This document shows, piece by piece, positions 23,401-35,030 of a stretch of 64,000 bases of DNA. Source of the DNA: Nautilus pompilius (Eukaryota > Mollusca > Cephalopoda > Nautilida > Nautilidae). The DNA lies in assembly GCA_018389105.1 (NCBI GenBank), contig JACATO010000059.1, positions 806,001 to 870,000 on the forward strand, given 5' to 3'. Under the pieces are notes generated by a model, which saw nothing but the letters and a program-made list of their open reading frames with translations, did no database searches and was not told the DNA's origin. Every line of letters starts with the position of its first letter. Positions within the stretch are counted from its first letter, which is position 1. The translations under genes were made by a program, and so were the position numbers.

Positions 23401-24635
23401 AACTCTAGAAGAAAATAACGAACCCCCCATTATTTTGACTATATATATAAATACATTACAGAAATTATGATTAGTAAATTCTCATTTTAAAATATTAAAA
23501 AAAACAAACAAAATACCTTTGTTTATCAATAAATAAAATCTAGTTTAATTACAGAAATAAATCTATGGCGATAAATATAATATTGAAAGTTGATATTTTG
23601 TCAATAGAAAAACAGAAAGGAATAGTTGAAAATGTATTTGATTTTTAACTGTCAAAACTTTATTTATCTATCATCTTTTGCACTTGACAGGTCAACTTAT
23701 TATTGATATTAACCCTTGTTCCATCACATTAAAAAGAAACAAAAACTGTTACTGAATTTTGTATAAATAAAAGTTTTTTTCTTTATAATGTCATTTAAAA
23801 TTTGAGCAAATTTTGTTATTTGTTGTAAAAAGTAAAAAAAAACACAAAATATCTTTAAACTTTGATTCTCTATATTTGGAATTAAATATGTTGTAAATTG
23901 GATATATATAAAAGAAGTTAATTTGTTTATTTCTGTCTTTAAATATGATGATGGAGTGCAGATTTTGGTATCTCCTAGTGGGGTATGGGGATAGATGTTT
24001 CTCTCTGATATAGAACATTTCACCTCAGTAAGAATGAACTTGTTTCTTTTTAAGTTCTTAATGAATATCTAATTTAATTTATTATTATTTAGGATATCAA
24101 ATCTGTTTGTTTATTTTGGTTTTTCATTTGTAGATAGAGTAAATGAAATGTTTGCTGGTTTGCTAGCAGATCTCAGTCCACTGAGACAGTGTGACTTTTT
24201 GCTGATGGAGAATTTACTAAACGCCTATTGACATTAAATGTTGGGCTTGGTTCTCATTGAAATGAAATTTATAGCTTAGATTATCATGGAAATTCTGCTT
24301 CTTTATTAGAGGATCATAGTTTCAGCTTTGCCCGATGGCATTACAGCATCTATTTTTGTACTACCTGCTCTGAATAATATGCAGGCTACTGATATAAAAT
24401 TTTTATTCAGTTGCAAAAATAGTGTATATGCCTAAAGAAAGCAGTATCTTAAATGGCATGTCCAGTGTTTGTATGTATCTGTGCAGGTGTAGTTACAATT
24501 GTCAATAGTGTTCAGTAAAGTATAACTCAACACAGGGATGTGACAGCTACCCTTTAGGCATGTTTTCAGGTTTTGTCACTTTGTAATTTGATAGCTTGTA
24601 CTGCTGGTGGTATTTGTTATGATGACATAATCTAT
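17438..24635. other. Intronic sequence, nothing recognised
   Basis: About 7 kb of AT-rich sequence without a recognisable coding region, terminal repeat or RNA gene. Short simple runs occur (TATATATATA near 21231-21241). The open frames here are all below 100 codons and match no family I know. Confidence 0.4.
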
Positions 24636-24655
24636 GCACACAACACACACACACA

Positions 24656-24691
<36 letters not shown>

Positions 24692-24927
24692 CACACAACA
24701 CTCACACACACTAACTCACACACACACACACTAACTCACACACACTCACACACACACACTAACTCACTCACACACACACCACACACTAACACTCACTCAC
24801 ACACACACACACACAACTCACACACACACACACACTCACACACACACACACTCACACACACACTCACACACACACACTCACACACCACACTCACACACAA
24901 CACACACACACTCACACACACACACCA
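24636..24927. repeat. (CA)n microsatellite with CTCA interruptions
   Basis: About 290 bp of CA dinucleotide repeat, broken by CTCA, ACCACA and CTAACTCA variants that recur at irregular spacing. The interruptions suggest an old, partly reorganised array rather than a young pure tract. Confidence 0.95.
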
Positions 24928-25057
24928 TCATTACACATTGCACCTGAGAAATCTTGTGTACAAAAAAACAACAAATGGCATGCATTTGATTTACTTTACT
25001 GTGTGCAAAGCTAAAATTCTTTTCTCTTTTGGTTCATAATGCTTAGTCTTACGTTAA

Positions 25058-25260
25058 CTGTTTCACTGCGGAGGCCCAGCATCGTGGTCTGCTGAACTTG
25101 TAAAACGGGCACTTTGATTCATTAATTAATAGCAAATTTTTATTATGTAACTTGACCCATACCAAAACTTGATAAAAGAGTGTTTTTGATTGGTTTGCTG
25201 CTAAAATAAGATCACGAGGAATACTTTTTGTGTGCGGAAAAAAACTTAGCAGCAAAACAG
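25058..25260. mobile_element. piggyBac-type MITE with TTAA duplication
   Basis: TTAA at 25054-25057 and 25261-25264 flank a 203-bp insert. The left end reads CTGTTTCACTGCGGAGGCCC; the right end on the minus strand reads CTGTTTTGCTGCTAAG, agreeing at 10 of the first 12 bases. TTAA targets are diagnostic for piggyBac, and similar non-autonomous elements with TTAAC-CTTTC-CTGCGG ends are common in arthropods, from memory. There is no coding capacity. Confidence 0.7.
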
Positions 25261-25264
25261 TTAA

Positions 25265-26643
25265 TTATCGCCCTATTTAAGGGACAGATTTCAGTGAAAT
25301 AGATTTGCCTCTCACAAGGTACACTTAATATGAACAAATATTAGAAGTGCTAATGAATTTGAAAAAAATAAAATGAATGAATAATTTTTAATATATATTT
25401 GTTTACACAACTATCATAAAGATATAATTAGTTGTTTATAATTACCTTTATACAAATATATTTATGCATTAAAGAATTTTACCTGTACTTATTTATGAAG
25501 GTATAACTGAAAATGTGCATTAAAAATTTTAATTTGTTAGTTTTAAAGTTATTTTGACTATAACAAAGAACTACAAATTTGAAAAAAAAACTTGAACTCT
25601 TCATTGTTGCATCTAGGAAATAGAAATTTATGAAAAATCAATAATAAATCATTATTGACAGGTCTCCAAATTAAATAAAAAAAAAAAAAGGTAGCTAACA
25701 AAATTTTCTAGTTGCTAGCTAAAATAGGGTCACAATAGGAAGGTCAAGTAAATTTTTCGGCTTTCCGGGCAGCCCAAAAGCTTGGTTAATTAATCAGGTA
25801 TCTGAAAATTTCTTTCTTTCACTCAGACTGGAGTAATGGATTGCTCGTTTTTTGTGCAATTGAAGCCTCACATATCTTCTGATAATGATTTAAGCCTGTG
25901 GTTATTCTTGCTACTTGCTTAGCAGTGAAAGTCAGGAAGCTAAAAAAGCAGCTTTTTTGTTGAGGGGTGAACCAAAAGGCACAATGGTTCAGACTGAGTC
26001 TGTGCAGGGGACATTTACCTGATTGTATCAAAAGTCAGAGTAGGTTCCAGCGACAATCGCTTGCTTTCTTTTTACAGTAAACTTTTTACCTTTGCCTCAC
26101 TCTTGTTTGAATCCTTCTGCGTTTATTATCTTTTCTGTGGTGTACTGGCTTGTTCCTTAAAAATAAATGTAAAATTGTGGTTTTCTTGCTGTTTGAGATC
26201 ACAAACCAAAAATGTATCGCTTTATTGAATTATTTAATTGTCACTAATTTGCAAGGTAATGGTCTGTACAGATCAACTCATGCCTGTGCAGGTTTTAGTA
26301 GCACCTTTGTATTATGGTTTTCCCTGTTGGTGTCATTGATGGTTATCAGAAAAAATAGTTAATGCCAGCTTCCTTTTTTTTTTTTTTTTTGCTGGTTGCT
26401 AATGGTGACTTGGCAACCATATTTTTAGAGCTCTGATTATTTACATTGCATATTTGAAAGGATTTCAAATTTAGTTTTAGTAAGAACATAAGTAGATTGT
26501 TGGTTGTTCAAAACAGAACTCCAGTTTTAAACATTTTTAGGTTTGTTACAGAGGCATTTTGAATTTACTGATAACTGAACCCTATTAAATGTGAAAAAAT
26601 TGTTTAGTTTGTACATGAGGCAGGAAGCCTTCAGTTATATATA
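25265..26643. other. Intronic sequence, nothing recognised
   Basis: AT-rich spacer with an A run at about 25676-25689 and a T run at 26374-26390. No coding signal was recognised. Confidence 0.45.
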
Positions 26644-26645
26644 TA

Positions 26646-27953
26646 CGAGGTCTGTTGAAAAAGTATCCGACCTTAGGCTGGGAAAAAAAATTCCGTACTT
26701 GGTGGGGTTCATTTGCTAATCCCCATTGAAGTAGGCCCCTTGTGCCTACATACACTTAGCCCAGTGATCCTTACACTGTTCGAAGCCCGTCTGGAATGCT
26801 TTGTCCGGAATGGCTCTCAGCTCCGCCGTCGCATTCCACATGATGTTCTCTCGGCTCTCAAAGTGGGAGTCTTTCAGTGGCATCATTATTTTTGGGAACA
26901 ACCAGAAGTCAGAAGGAGTCATGTCTGGAGAGTATGGAGCCTGGCGAATGAGCGAAATGCCTTTTTTGCCAAGAAACCTTGGATCAGCTGCGATGAATGA
27001 GCCGGGGCGTTGTCATGATGCAGCTGCCAATTTTGCGAGGCCCACAGATCCGGTCTCTTGCGCCAAACTGCATCATGAAGATACCAGAGGACTTCCTGAT
27101 GGTACTCCTTTGTAACTGTTTGTCCTTCTGGTGCGTATTCGTGATGCACAACGCCTTGGTAGTAGAAGAAAACAGTCAGCATTACCTTGATTTTTCTCCG
27201 GACCTTGGCGATATTGGGTGCTTCCACTGTGATGACTGAGCTTTGGTTTTCGGGTCGTACCCATACACCCACGTCTCATCTCCAGTTATCATGGTATTCT
27301 GGAACTCAGGATCCCTGTTGGCAGTATCCAGCAGGTCCTGCGCAACCTCAAGATGAAGTTGTTGTTCCTGAGAAAGCAGCTTGGGCACAAATTTCGCTGC
27401 CACTCTGCACAAGCCCAAATCCTCCTTTAAAATTGCATGTGTAGAATCTTTACTGATCCCAACCTTGTCACAAATTTCGTGTACCTTCAAACGACAATCC
27501 TCCATTATCAAGGTCCGCACTTTCTCGATAACAACTGCATTGCTTCTTGTTGACGGCCTCCTGGAATGCTGGTCACTCTCCACCGATGTGCGGCCATCTT
27601 TGAACCTGTTGTACCATTCTTTTATTTGGGAACACCCATGGCATTGTCACCAAAAGCCTGTTGAATTTTGCGAATTAGTTTCCGCTTGGGTATCTCCAAG
27701 CTTTTGGCAAAACTTGATGCAAGATCGTTGCTTCACATGTTCAGTCATCACGGGTGAAATGAAAATGTGACTAGTAAGTAGTACAGCGCCTCACATGCTG
27801 GCTGCCTGACAGTGACTGATGCATCCGGCAAGCCCACCAAAAACTACGCATGTGCATGAAGGCAAGTGGCTCCACTATGCACACTTTTGCCTCCCTAACG
27901 CCATTACTTCCCACGGGAAAAAATAAAGTTGGATACTTTTTCGACAGACCTCG
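26646..27953 (-). mobile_element. mariner transposon, near full length
   Basis: The left end reads CGAGGTCTGTTGAAAAAGTA; the right end on the minus strand reads CGAGGTCTGTCGAAAAAGTA. These are long TIRs with a single difference in the first 20 bases. The 1.3-kb length and single transposase gene are standard for mariner. TA precedes the left end (26644-26645); the right flank is TT, so the TA duplication has probably mutated on that side. Confidence 0.9.
26716..27748 (-). pseudogene. mariner transposase, full-length remnant with frameshifts
   Basis: The minus-strand frame starts with MTEHVKQRSCIKFCQKLG at 27748 and passes through IKEWYNRFKDGRTSVESD (HTH-1 end). It continues into a 133-codon open stretch with VHEICDKVGISKDSTHAILK (HTH-2) and ITGDETWVYGYDPKTKAQSS, whose GDE has the first catalytic Asp. 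The second is in WQLHHDNAPAHSSQ at about 27000. The third is in YSPDMTPSDFWLFPK near 26910-26950, read in another frame. The end is GAYFNGD and a TAG at 26716-26718. All catalytic residues of the D,D34D triad remain, but at least four frame changes (two near 27640-27700, one near 27240, one in the A run near 26970) inactivate it. The protein would be about 345 residues, the normal family length. Confidence 0.9.
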
Positions 27954-28783
27954 TTTATATATATTTTGACATACTGAATTTCACTTCACAAAAAAAATAT
28001 TATTTTGAAAATTATGTCACACTGGACATTATTATAAATCAAAATATCTTTTGTTTGAGTATTTACGTATGACACTTTCATTAGTTTGCATTAAAAATGC
28101 AAATAATGATCAAGAACTAGACAAATTTAAATTCATACTTGTGGCTAGGGTATACTTTGCTTTTCTTATGAGATAAATAAGCTACCTGACAAAAATAACA
28201 ATACTATCATGCAAACTTCTGTACAAGCGGAGGTGCGTCGTATAAGCCATAATGACTCCTTCCTTCTTTTATGTTTACTATACTAGAACTTTGACATTCA
28301 AAATTTCTCTTTTGGTTCTTGTTGTCATGCACCACTAAAGGTCCATCTCCCACTTTAGCCACAAAGCTATTTAAAAAATTACCATTTATCTGCATTCATA
28401 ATTACGTAACTCCTGCTTTAAGAAAATTTTTTGCATATGAACATCATTTAAGAATTTACCTTGTAAATCAGATCACCTTTGATCATTGCATTTACAGATG
28501 CAATTCAAATAAGTTTTAGTGTATTTTAAAATAATTTCTATCATCAAAGTGTCTGTGCTAGTGGTAAACAGATTATTTCTTACTGTTTATTGATTTAACT
28601 CTCTATCTTATGTACTTACATTGTGTCTCTGTAGAGTTTATTGGATATTGCCATATTTGGCAAGGTCTCTTTGTACATATGATTATAGTATCGTTGACCA
28701 TGTGACACTTAACGTTTAAGTGATGTGCACTGATTGTGTCAGATAAACACTTGCTGTGCCTTTACTGTATTATATCTGTTTAC
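27954..28783. other. Intronic sequence, nothing recognised
   Basis: AT-rich spacer between the mariner and the MER2-like element. A short open frame at 28207-28395 matches no family known to me. Confidence 0.45.
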
Positions 28784-28785
28784 TA

Positions 28786-29307
28786 CAGGTTGAGAATCCC
28801 TTATTCAAAATCATTGGGGCCAAATGTGTTTCGAATTCCAGAATTTTTTGGATTTTGGAATATATATATACTGGCATAATTTGGTAGCTAACCCACTGGG
28901 GAGTGGGGACTGGGCACAAGTTCATTTACAACATTATAACTGCATATGGATACATATAGCTACTGGTAGTTTATGCAATATTTTAAAATCATTTTGTGCA
29001 TGAAACCATAAGAAAATAAGAAAAAGATGTACATTTAACCATCAGAAAGGTAAGCTACCACTACGGTAGGCCTACCAGTACCATATTGGTATTTGCAGGC
29101 CTTTTCGACATTTTTAAAGTATATTCACACCAACAACAAAGCACAAAAATTACGGTGAGTAATGCGCATATGTCAAGTGTGTTGGAACCCATACGTCGCC
29201 AAGGAACCCCCCAGAACCTGGAATTTTCCACTGAAGGTGCTCCAAAAATATTTCGGATTTTGGAGCTTTTCGGTTTTCCAGATTTCGGATAAGGGATTCT
29301 CGACCCG
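28786..29307. mobile_element. MER2-like Tigger MITE (non-autonomous pogo)
   Basis: The left end is CAGGTTGAGAATCCCTTATT; the right end on the minus strand is CGGGTCGAGAATCCCTTATC, giving TIRs of about 24 bp with few differences. Both are flanked by TA (28784-28785 and 29308-29309). Subterminal runs such as TTTTTTGGATTTTGGAATAT at the left and the GATTTTGGAG/CAGATTTCGGAT motifs at the right repeat the same theme. An interior segment near 28990-29050 (TTTTGTGCATGAAACC, then TGTACATTTAACCATCAGAA) agrees closely with my memory of the mammalian MER2 consensus. At 522 bp it has no transposase and would depend on a Tigger enzyme. Confidence 0.78.
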
Positions 29308-29309
29308 TA

Positions 29310-30738
29310 CAACACCAATTCTTTCCAATGTGCTTAATTGTTCATTTGAAATTATAGTAATATGCATTGTGTATTCTTTGTAGAAGAGTTAGAATGCCAA
29401 AGATGGCAAGGTTACACAATCAAGTTCAAACTAGATGATGCAAATTAGAAAGGGAATTTGGTGCAGACACAGAATTTGAGAGAGAGAGAGAGTGAATACA
29501 ACAAGATGGCAAAGAAGTTGTGATCGTGGTATATGGATTATAGAAAAACAGATGAAATTTGAGGAACATATTTCTCTGCAAGTCCTGGATGGTGTGCCAT
29601 GCTATCTTTATGAGATAGAAAATAACTGTTTTTAAAAACTGCTTTAACACAAAGATGAAAAGGCAGAAACATGCTATTAATACATCATTAGAATGTGAAG
29701 ACTCCCTGAGTACTTAATTGCTGTTATTGGAAACACGGATTCCTATTTTGACTTGGAAAATGTGACTGCATTACTATTGGAAAAAAGCAATCTTAATCAG
29801 AATGAATGGGCATGAAAAAGACATTGATAGTCAAGTCTAAGTGCAGGAGATGTATCCTTCTGTGAATAGGGGAGATCCAAGGGCATACCCATTTCTTGTT
29901 GAAAATTGCTGAGGGTGAATTCCCCTCGTAGAAAAATAGCAAAACACCACTGGATAAATCCCCAAATTTTTCTTTTTTGTTTTGTCTCATTTTTTAAAAT
30001 AAAAAATGTTAAAGTTGGGAGGAGCAATTTTATATTATACATGCACTAAAATTAATATAATCTCAATTCTTTTTTACTCATTTTTGATTAATGCAGTTCC
30101 AAATAATGATAGAAAGGCTGATATAATAGATGTTAACATTTGTTGGCTTCACACAATAATTATGAAACAAACAAAGTTTTGATTTTAAAAATTATTTGTG
30201 AGAACTTCAAGATGAACAGAAAATTATTAGTTTATTTGGTTTTTGGATTTGGTGAATAAATTTCTATTCTGATATTTGACTTTACTTTGCAAAAGGTTTG
30301 GTCACCCATTTTAAGAAAACTGATATTCTGGACCATTTATATGTACATGGTTCAAATAAACATGGATGGAATATCAGTAAACTGGAAATTTTATGAAGTC
30401 ATTGAAAGCCAAATTCAGCAAGACTATAATTATTAATTGATAAATATAGGATCTTATTATGGCTTGCATATTTTGCATAATATATTTTAATTGGATGGTT
30501 GCCAATGCTTGGGTTGGTCATCTGTTCTTAGCAGTTTGTTATTATGTGTTTAAGAATACTGGATAGAGAGGAAGGCTAAATTATAAGATCCACTAATTCC
30601 ACTAAAATTTGTCAGTCCTAGGTGGTTAGAAAATGTACCAAAATGGAGACAAGCATTAATAATTTTGGAATTTGTTTGGATTCATGTGAAGAAAGGTTGA
30701 GTCAAAGGATTTGCCAAAGTCCAATAATAAGTTTTATA
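29310..30738. other. Intronic sequence, nothing recognised
   Basis: AT-rich; a short AGAGAG run occurs at about 29479-29492. No gene or element recognised. Confidence 0.45.
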
Positions 30739-30741
30739 GTA

Positions 30742-30810
30742 CAGTGCGTGCCACTTAATAGAATCACTTCGGGCCGATGTACATTAATTCTGTTAAGCGG
30801 CACGTGTAAG
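30742..30810. repeat. Transposon-end-like hairpin
   Basis: After TA (30740-30741) the sequence CAGTGCGTGCCACTTAATAG leads into an internal inverted repeat. GTGCCACTTAATAGAAT pairs, with two mismatches, with ATTCTGTTAAGCGGCAC about 26 bases further on. Subterminal palindromes with GCxGCTTAATAGAAT-type units occur in DNA-transposon ends from memory, but the partner end was not found. Confidence 0.5.
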
Positions 30811-30979
30811 TGATGCAGTGAAAGATAAATTAAAGTGTACCAAGTTATAGTTTTTTTGTTCATTGGCTTCAATATTACAGCCATTCTTAACACATTATCA
30901 GACTGATAAGTCAATGGTACCATTTTTAGTGGAAGGTATGACTTTAGTCTTTAAGTGTCTTATGTGAGCGTTTATTAAG

Positions 30980-31680
30980 TCTGAAGTTTTGGATTTGGCA
31001 AATTTCTCTAAAAACTTTAAAATAGATTTAGATAATAAAAGTAAGTATGAAAGTTATAGAAAAATTGACATTGGCTTTCTAGTGGAACAGAGACCACAGA
31101 AATGTAGTGAAAAAAAAGGTGATGGAACATTGTTTTTAGAACAAGAAATTTCTCATGGAAATTTTGAAGAAAGTTACCATTAAATATCTTATCACATACT
31201 CATTGATAAGAAATATAGATCCATAAAATCCTAAGGAAATGCTTTGAGACAAGAATTATTGCAGAGAAAGATTCAAGAGAGTCTTGAAAGTATTGAAGTT
31301 ATTTAACAGTATGTTTTTAGATAATATTCTAATAATTAGATCAGATAATTTTTCAGGGTTTGATCATTAACATAATAGACAATGCATTTTTTTGTTCAAC
31401 ATATGTCACTCCAGATGTGAATAATTACTTGAATTATTGATAATTATCTCTCATGGGCAGTCTTCTGTTGAGAGAGGGTTTTCTATCAGCAGAGAAATGC
31501 GTGAAAACATGAAAACACAGACTGATTTGTGATCATGTAAGACAGAGGAGGAATAATGAATCTGCCAATCATAAATCAGTTAATGTTAAGTTAGGCATCA
31601 GACAGAAAAGTATTAAGCGTATGGAACAACGAAGGCAGCAAAATTGGACTGGAATAGAGCAAAGGAAAAGGTAATTCATT
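30980..31680 (+). pseudogene. Decayed transposase-like ORF with SHGQ-VERGFS motif
   Basis: A broken + strand reading frame. It starts with VLDLANFSKNFKIDLDNKSK at about 30985 and runs open to 31183. About 250 bases later come SHGQSSVERGFSISREMREN and MKTQTDL (31450-31530). The SHGQAxVERGFSxN motif is one I remember from repetitive uncharacterised proteins in cnidarians and arthropods, where it sits near the C-terminus in the same place as the hAT dimerisation segment. A basic tail (RMEQRRQQNW) follows. Multiple stops show it is dead. It may belong to the same element as the hairpin 240 bp upstream. Confidence 0.5.
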
Positions 31681-31689
31681 ATAGAGGAG

Positions 31690-34600
31690 ATTTGAAAATA
31701 AAAAAAATAGGTTAAATAATCACAACAATATTGAAAAAATGTAGATTTCTGTGTTAAAGCAGAGAATACTGGAAAAACTTAAAAACTATAGTAAAGGATA
31801 TATTTTTTTAAATATTATAAATTAAAGATAGATTCAACCCATACTAGGCTAGCCACTTTACTGACAGAAATACTTCAAGGTTAATTAACTTAACTGACTT
31901 TTGATATATATAAAGGTGAAGGGAGAGAATTTAGTTTTAAAACAATTTAATGTATAATTGCTAATGATTGCTGGTTCATTTAGTTTCAACAAAAGAGTAA
32001 GAAATGCTTAATTTCTTTTCTTGGTCTCTTTGCTAGGACTTATTTAAATAAGAAAATAGCAGCAATAAATTTCTAAAACTTAAAAGCTACAATAATAAAT
32101 TTTGTTTGGTGTATTATGTAATCTATATAAATCCTAAAGTAATCAAATGTCACACTGATCACTTGCATAAAAATCATGTTTTCAGCAATCTGTTGATTGT
32201 AGCCTGTGGCCATTGTCTTTTGAAAGTCATCTTTATCCCCCTTAAACATTGTTCCATTCTAATGGAGTGCAGTCTTATCTGGCACATTACGCATTCCCTC
32301 TCAGTGGTCATGATTAATTCATCTTTGACCACTGATTGCCATACTTTGTTTAGGCAACTATCTAAATTTGCCTTTTATCAGTTTCACTGGCACAAGCAGT
32401 TCAAATACATGCACAATCACCGAAAAACTGCTGTTTTTTTAAAAATCTACTACAGTATGGAGGTTATAAATACTGACTGCAGTATTATTTTCTGTTTATA
32501 TTTTTTGACATCCATTACTAGTGCACACACATTTACAATTGTACACTATATATAATTTAAATTTGTTATATTTTATTTACCATTATATGTTTTAGCAGCA
32601 GGTAGTCAGCCATCAGACTAATTTCTAACTTAACAAGATAATTTTTTTTCACTTAGACTATTCCGAGATAATTTTTTTTAATGCTTATGTTCATTTTTGG
32701 TATATTTTTATTTAATATTTCTGTATTTTATTGATCAGTTACTTGGGAAACTTCATCAGATTACCATTGGGAAAGAAGGCTGTGCAGTCTCATGGTAGTG
32801 CCAAGTACATGCCGCTTTTTGAAACTTCAAAAACGATAATAGCAAAGAAAGTGAAAAGTACATGATTACTGCAGTAATGTAATAAAAAATAAGAAAGAAA
32901 TTGAGTCGTTTTTTGCTAGCTATACAAGTACTACAGAACAGCCATTTATTTTCTATAATTATCATAGAGAGCCTTTTGATTGACTTCCCGTGTTAACCCT
33001 GACTTTTCTCATATGGCTGTTGCAGGCAGGTCTGCCTTTGTTTGGCTGACCCATCAGACTAGACATCTGGTTCTCACTACTCCAGATGATGCTGGATAGT
33101 AGGGCCACCATCTATGACTGTTGATGGTTTAGTTGAGATCTCTGATTATATATTAACATTATGTTCTTGATAAAAACTCACCGACAAAATATCATTTCTA
33201 TTTTTCAGTTTGTTTGTACGAAAGCAGCACATTAAATTCCATCTTTTTTTTTTAATCCTTAGAAATTATTTTTTTTTAAGTTTTTTAAGAAATTTGAATG
33301 AAGTCTTTGTTCTGGTTAAGTTATTTTATTGTAGTAGTTTATACACAGTGAAACCATCAGTAGTTCTATCTCCAATTATATTGTTGCTTTAATACAATAT
33401 CAGTTTCTGTAATAGTGAATAGAAATGAATCTTCTAGTGTTTTTGGAACATGGAACAACATTAAGGCTCTTTGTAGGTAGTACTTTGTAGAAAGATTATT
33501 CTTTTAAATGTCCACTTTTTGCAGAATCATCTTTTCATATTTTTCTCTGTATACTATACAACCAAAAGAGAATATTATAATTCTTCATGGTTCTTATCAA
33601 GTGTTCTCTAAGCAGGTGAGAAAAGTGTAATGTTTTTATTTCAAGTACCAAATGATTGTTCAAAATGAGGTGTGAATGTGGAAATATTTCATTAGATTAA
33701 GGTAGCCATTTACATACTAAGTGTGACTAATGGCTTATGGGATCTCAAGTCGTTATCAGGCTGGAGATTTCTCAAGTTACCTAAGTTTGGATTACATGGG
33801 GAGAATTTTGACTAACTAGAAGCTAAGTAGACAAAAAAGACTTGTGTATCTTCAAAAGGTATCTATTATACTCATCATTATTATCCAAAAGCTGGTGAAT
33901 TTGCAAGCATTGACAAATTTGAGAAATTGTTACTTAATCATGAAAATCTCTTGGAAGTCATACATAGTGTATATTTAAAAAAAGACTTGATATTTCTTGA
34001 GATCAGAAATACATTTATAAGAGATAGATAAAGTATTTTGATAGCCATTGTAGTATTGGTTGTGAGTTCATTTGAAAAGCAGTTGTTAGTTTGCTGATGG
34101 CCTAACTGCCAATAAAATTGCATCTGTTGACATTTAGGTAATTTAGTTGCTATAACTCTAATCTAACTTCAAGCATTTCTCAGACCAGATAGTCAGATAT
34201 GCAAGTTCTGACTTTTGACTATCCTAATATCTTAATAAAATTGCAAGATTAAAATTTAATTTGATGGCTTCTTACTTTTTAAGAGATGAATTTGTAGTGA
34301 GGAATGCTTTTTGTAAGAATGGCTATGTTCTGGTTATACGATTTATTGGCTTTCACCATAAGAATGGGCAATCATGGAACAATTGTGTTCTGACATATCT
34401 TTGTAACCTTGGTTCAAGTCAGATGGCTTGGTTTATTTTTGCTAGTCATCTGATGAAGATACCAGTTGTGAAATCTGTAGAAAACCAGCAATTGGTTAAA
34501 AATAAAACTGATTTTAAAATAACTATTTTTTATATCTGCTAAAGTAGAAACTTGATATTAATAAGCAAACACGAATAATCACAGGTTTAACAAAATACCA

Positions 34601-34855
34601 CAGAAGTAAATTGTTACCATACCAGTAATTATTATTATTATTCTTTGTTTGGCTATTTTGAATCCATAAAAACAAACATTGGATTTTTATTGTAAGTATA
34701 TTTGTTTTCTGAGAAGAAATCTTATGAATGAAAATTATTTAGATGCTTTTTATGATTTATAAAAGCAGTTTCTTCTTAACTAAATATGTTTTGAAGGTTG
34801 TTTGGCATGTGACCATTTTCAAACATCTTTGGGGAAGAATAATTTACTGAAATTG
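31690..34855. other. Intronic sequence, nothing recognised
   Basis: About 3.2 kb of AT-rich sequence. The 149-codon open frame at 32106-32555 has no recognised motif, no clear homologue in memory and a composition like its surroundings, so I do not call it a gene. Confidence 0.4.
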
Positions 34856-35030
34856 TACTTGAGGGGCACTCCACAAAGTAAACCTTTTAACTCAAGATTT
34901 GTTGATCATTAGTCTTTCTATATGAGGCTTTCTATTTGAAACTCCGATATACGGGTCTATCTAAGCTGAGAAACTTTATTTTTAAGGGTTTTTTATGATA
35001 TTTTTTCATGAACTTCATTTTTTTTATTAA
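34856..35030 (+). repeat. Unclassified dispersed repeat, copy 1
   Basis: Shares with 38206-38360 the series AAACCTTTTAACTCAAGATT, TTGATCATTAGTCT and a T-rich stretch with GAGG. A GATATxCxGG/GATACTGAGA-like box and TTTAAGG follow in both. The two copies are in the same orientation 3.35 kb apart. No coding capacity or terminal repeats were found, so the class is unknown. Confidence 0.55.

Noticed and set aside
24636-24927. Possible CRISPR-like or satellite array
   Set aside because: Only CA dinucleotide repeats with irregular interruptions; no constant repeat unit and spacer pattern.
26713-27770. Several + strand open frames of 80-129 codons
   Set aside because: They are antisense shadows of the mariner transposase, which reads clearly on the minus strand.
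32106-32555. 149-codon open frame on the + strand
   Set aside because: No recognisable motif, base composition like the surroundings and no splice or promoter context; most likely a chance frame.
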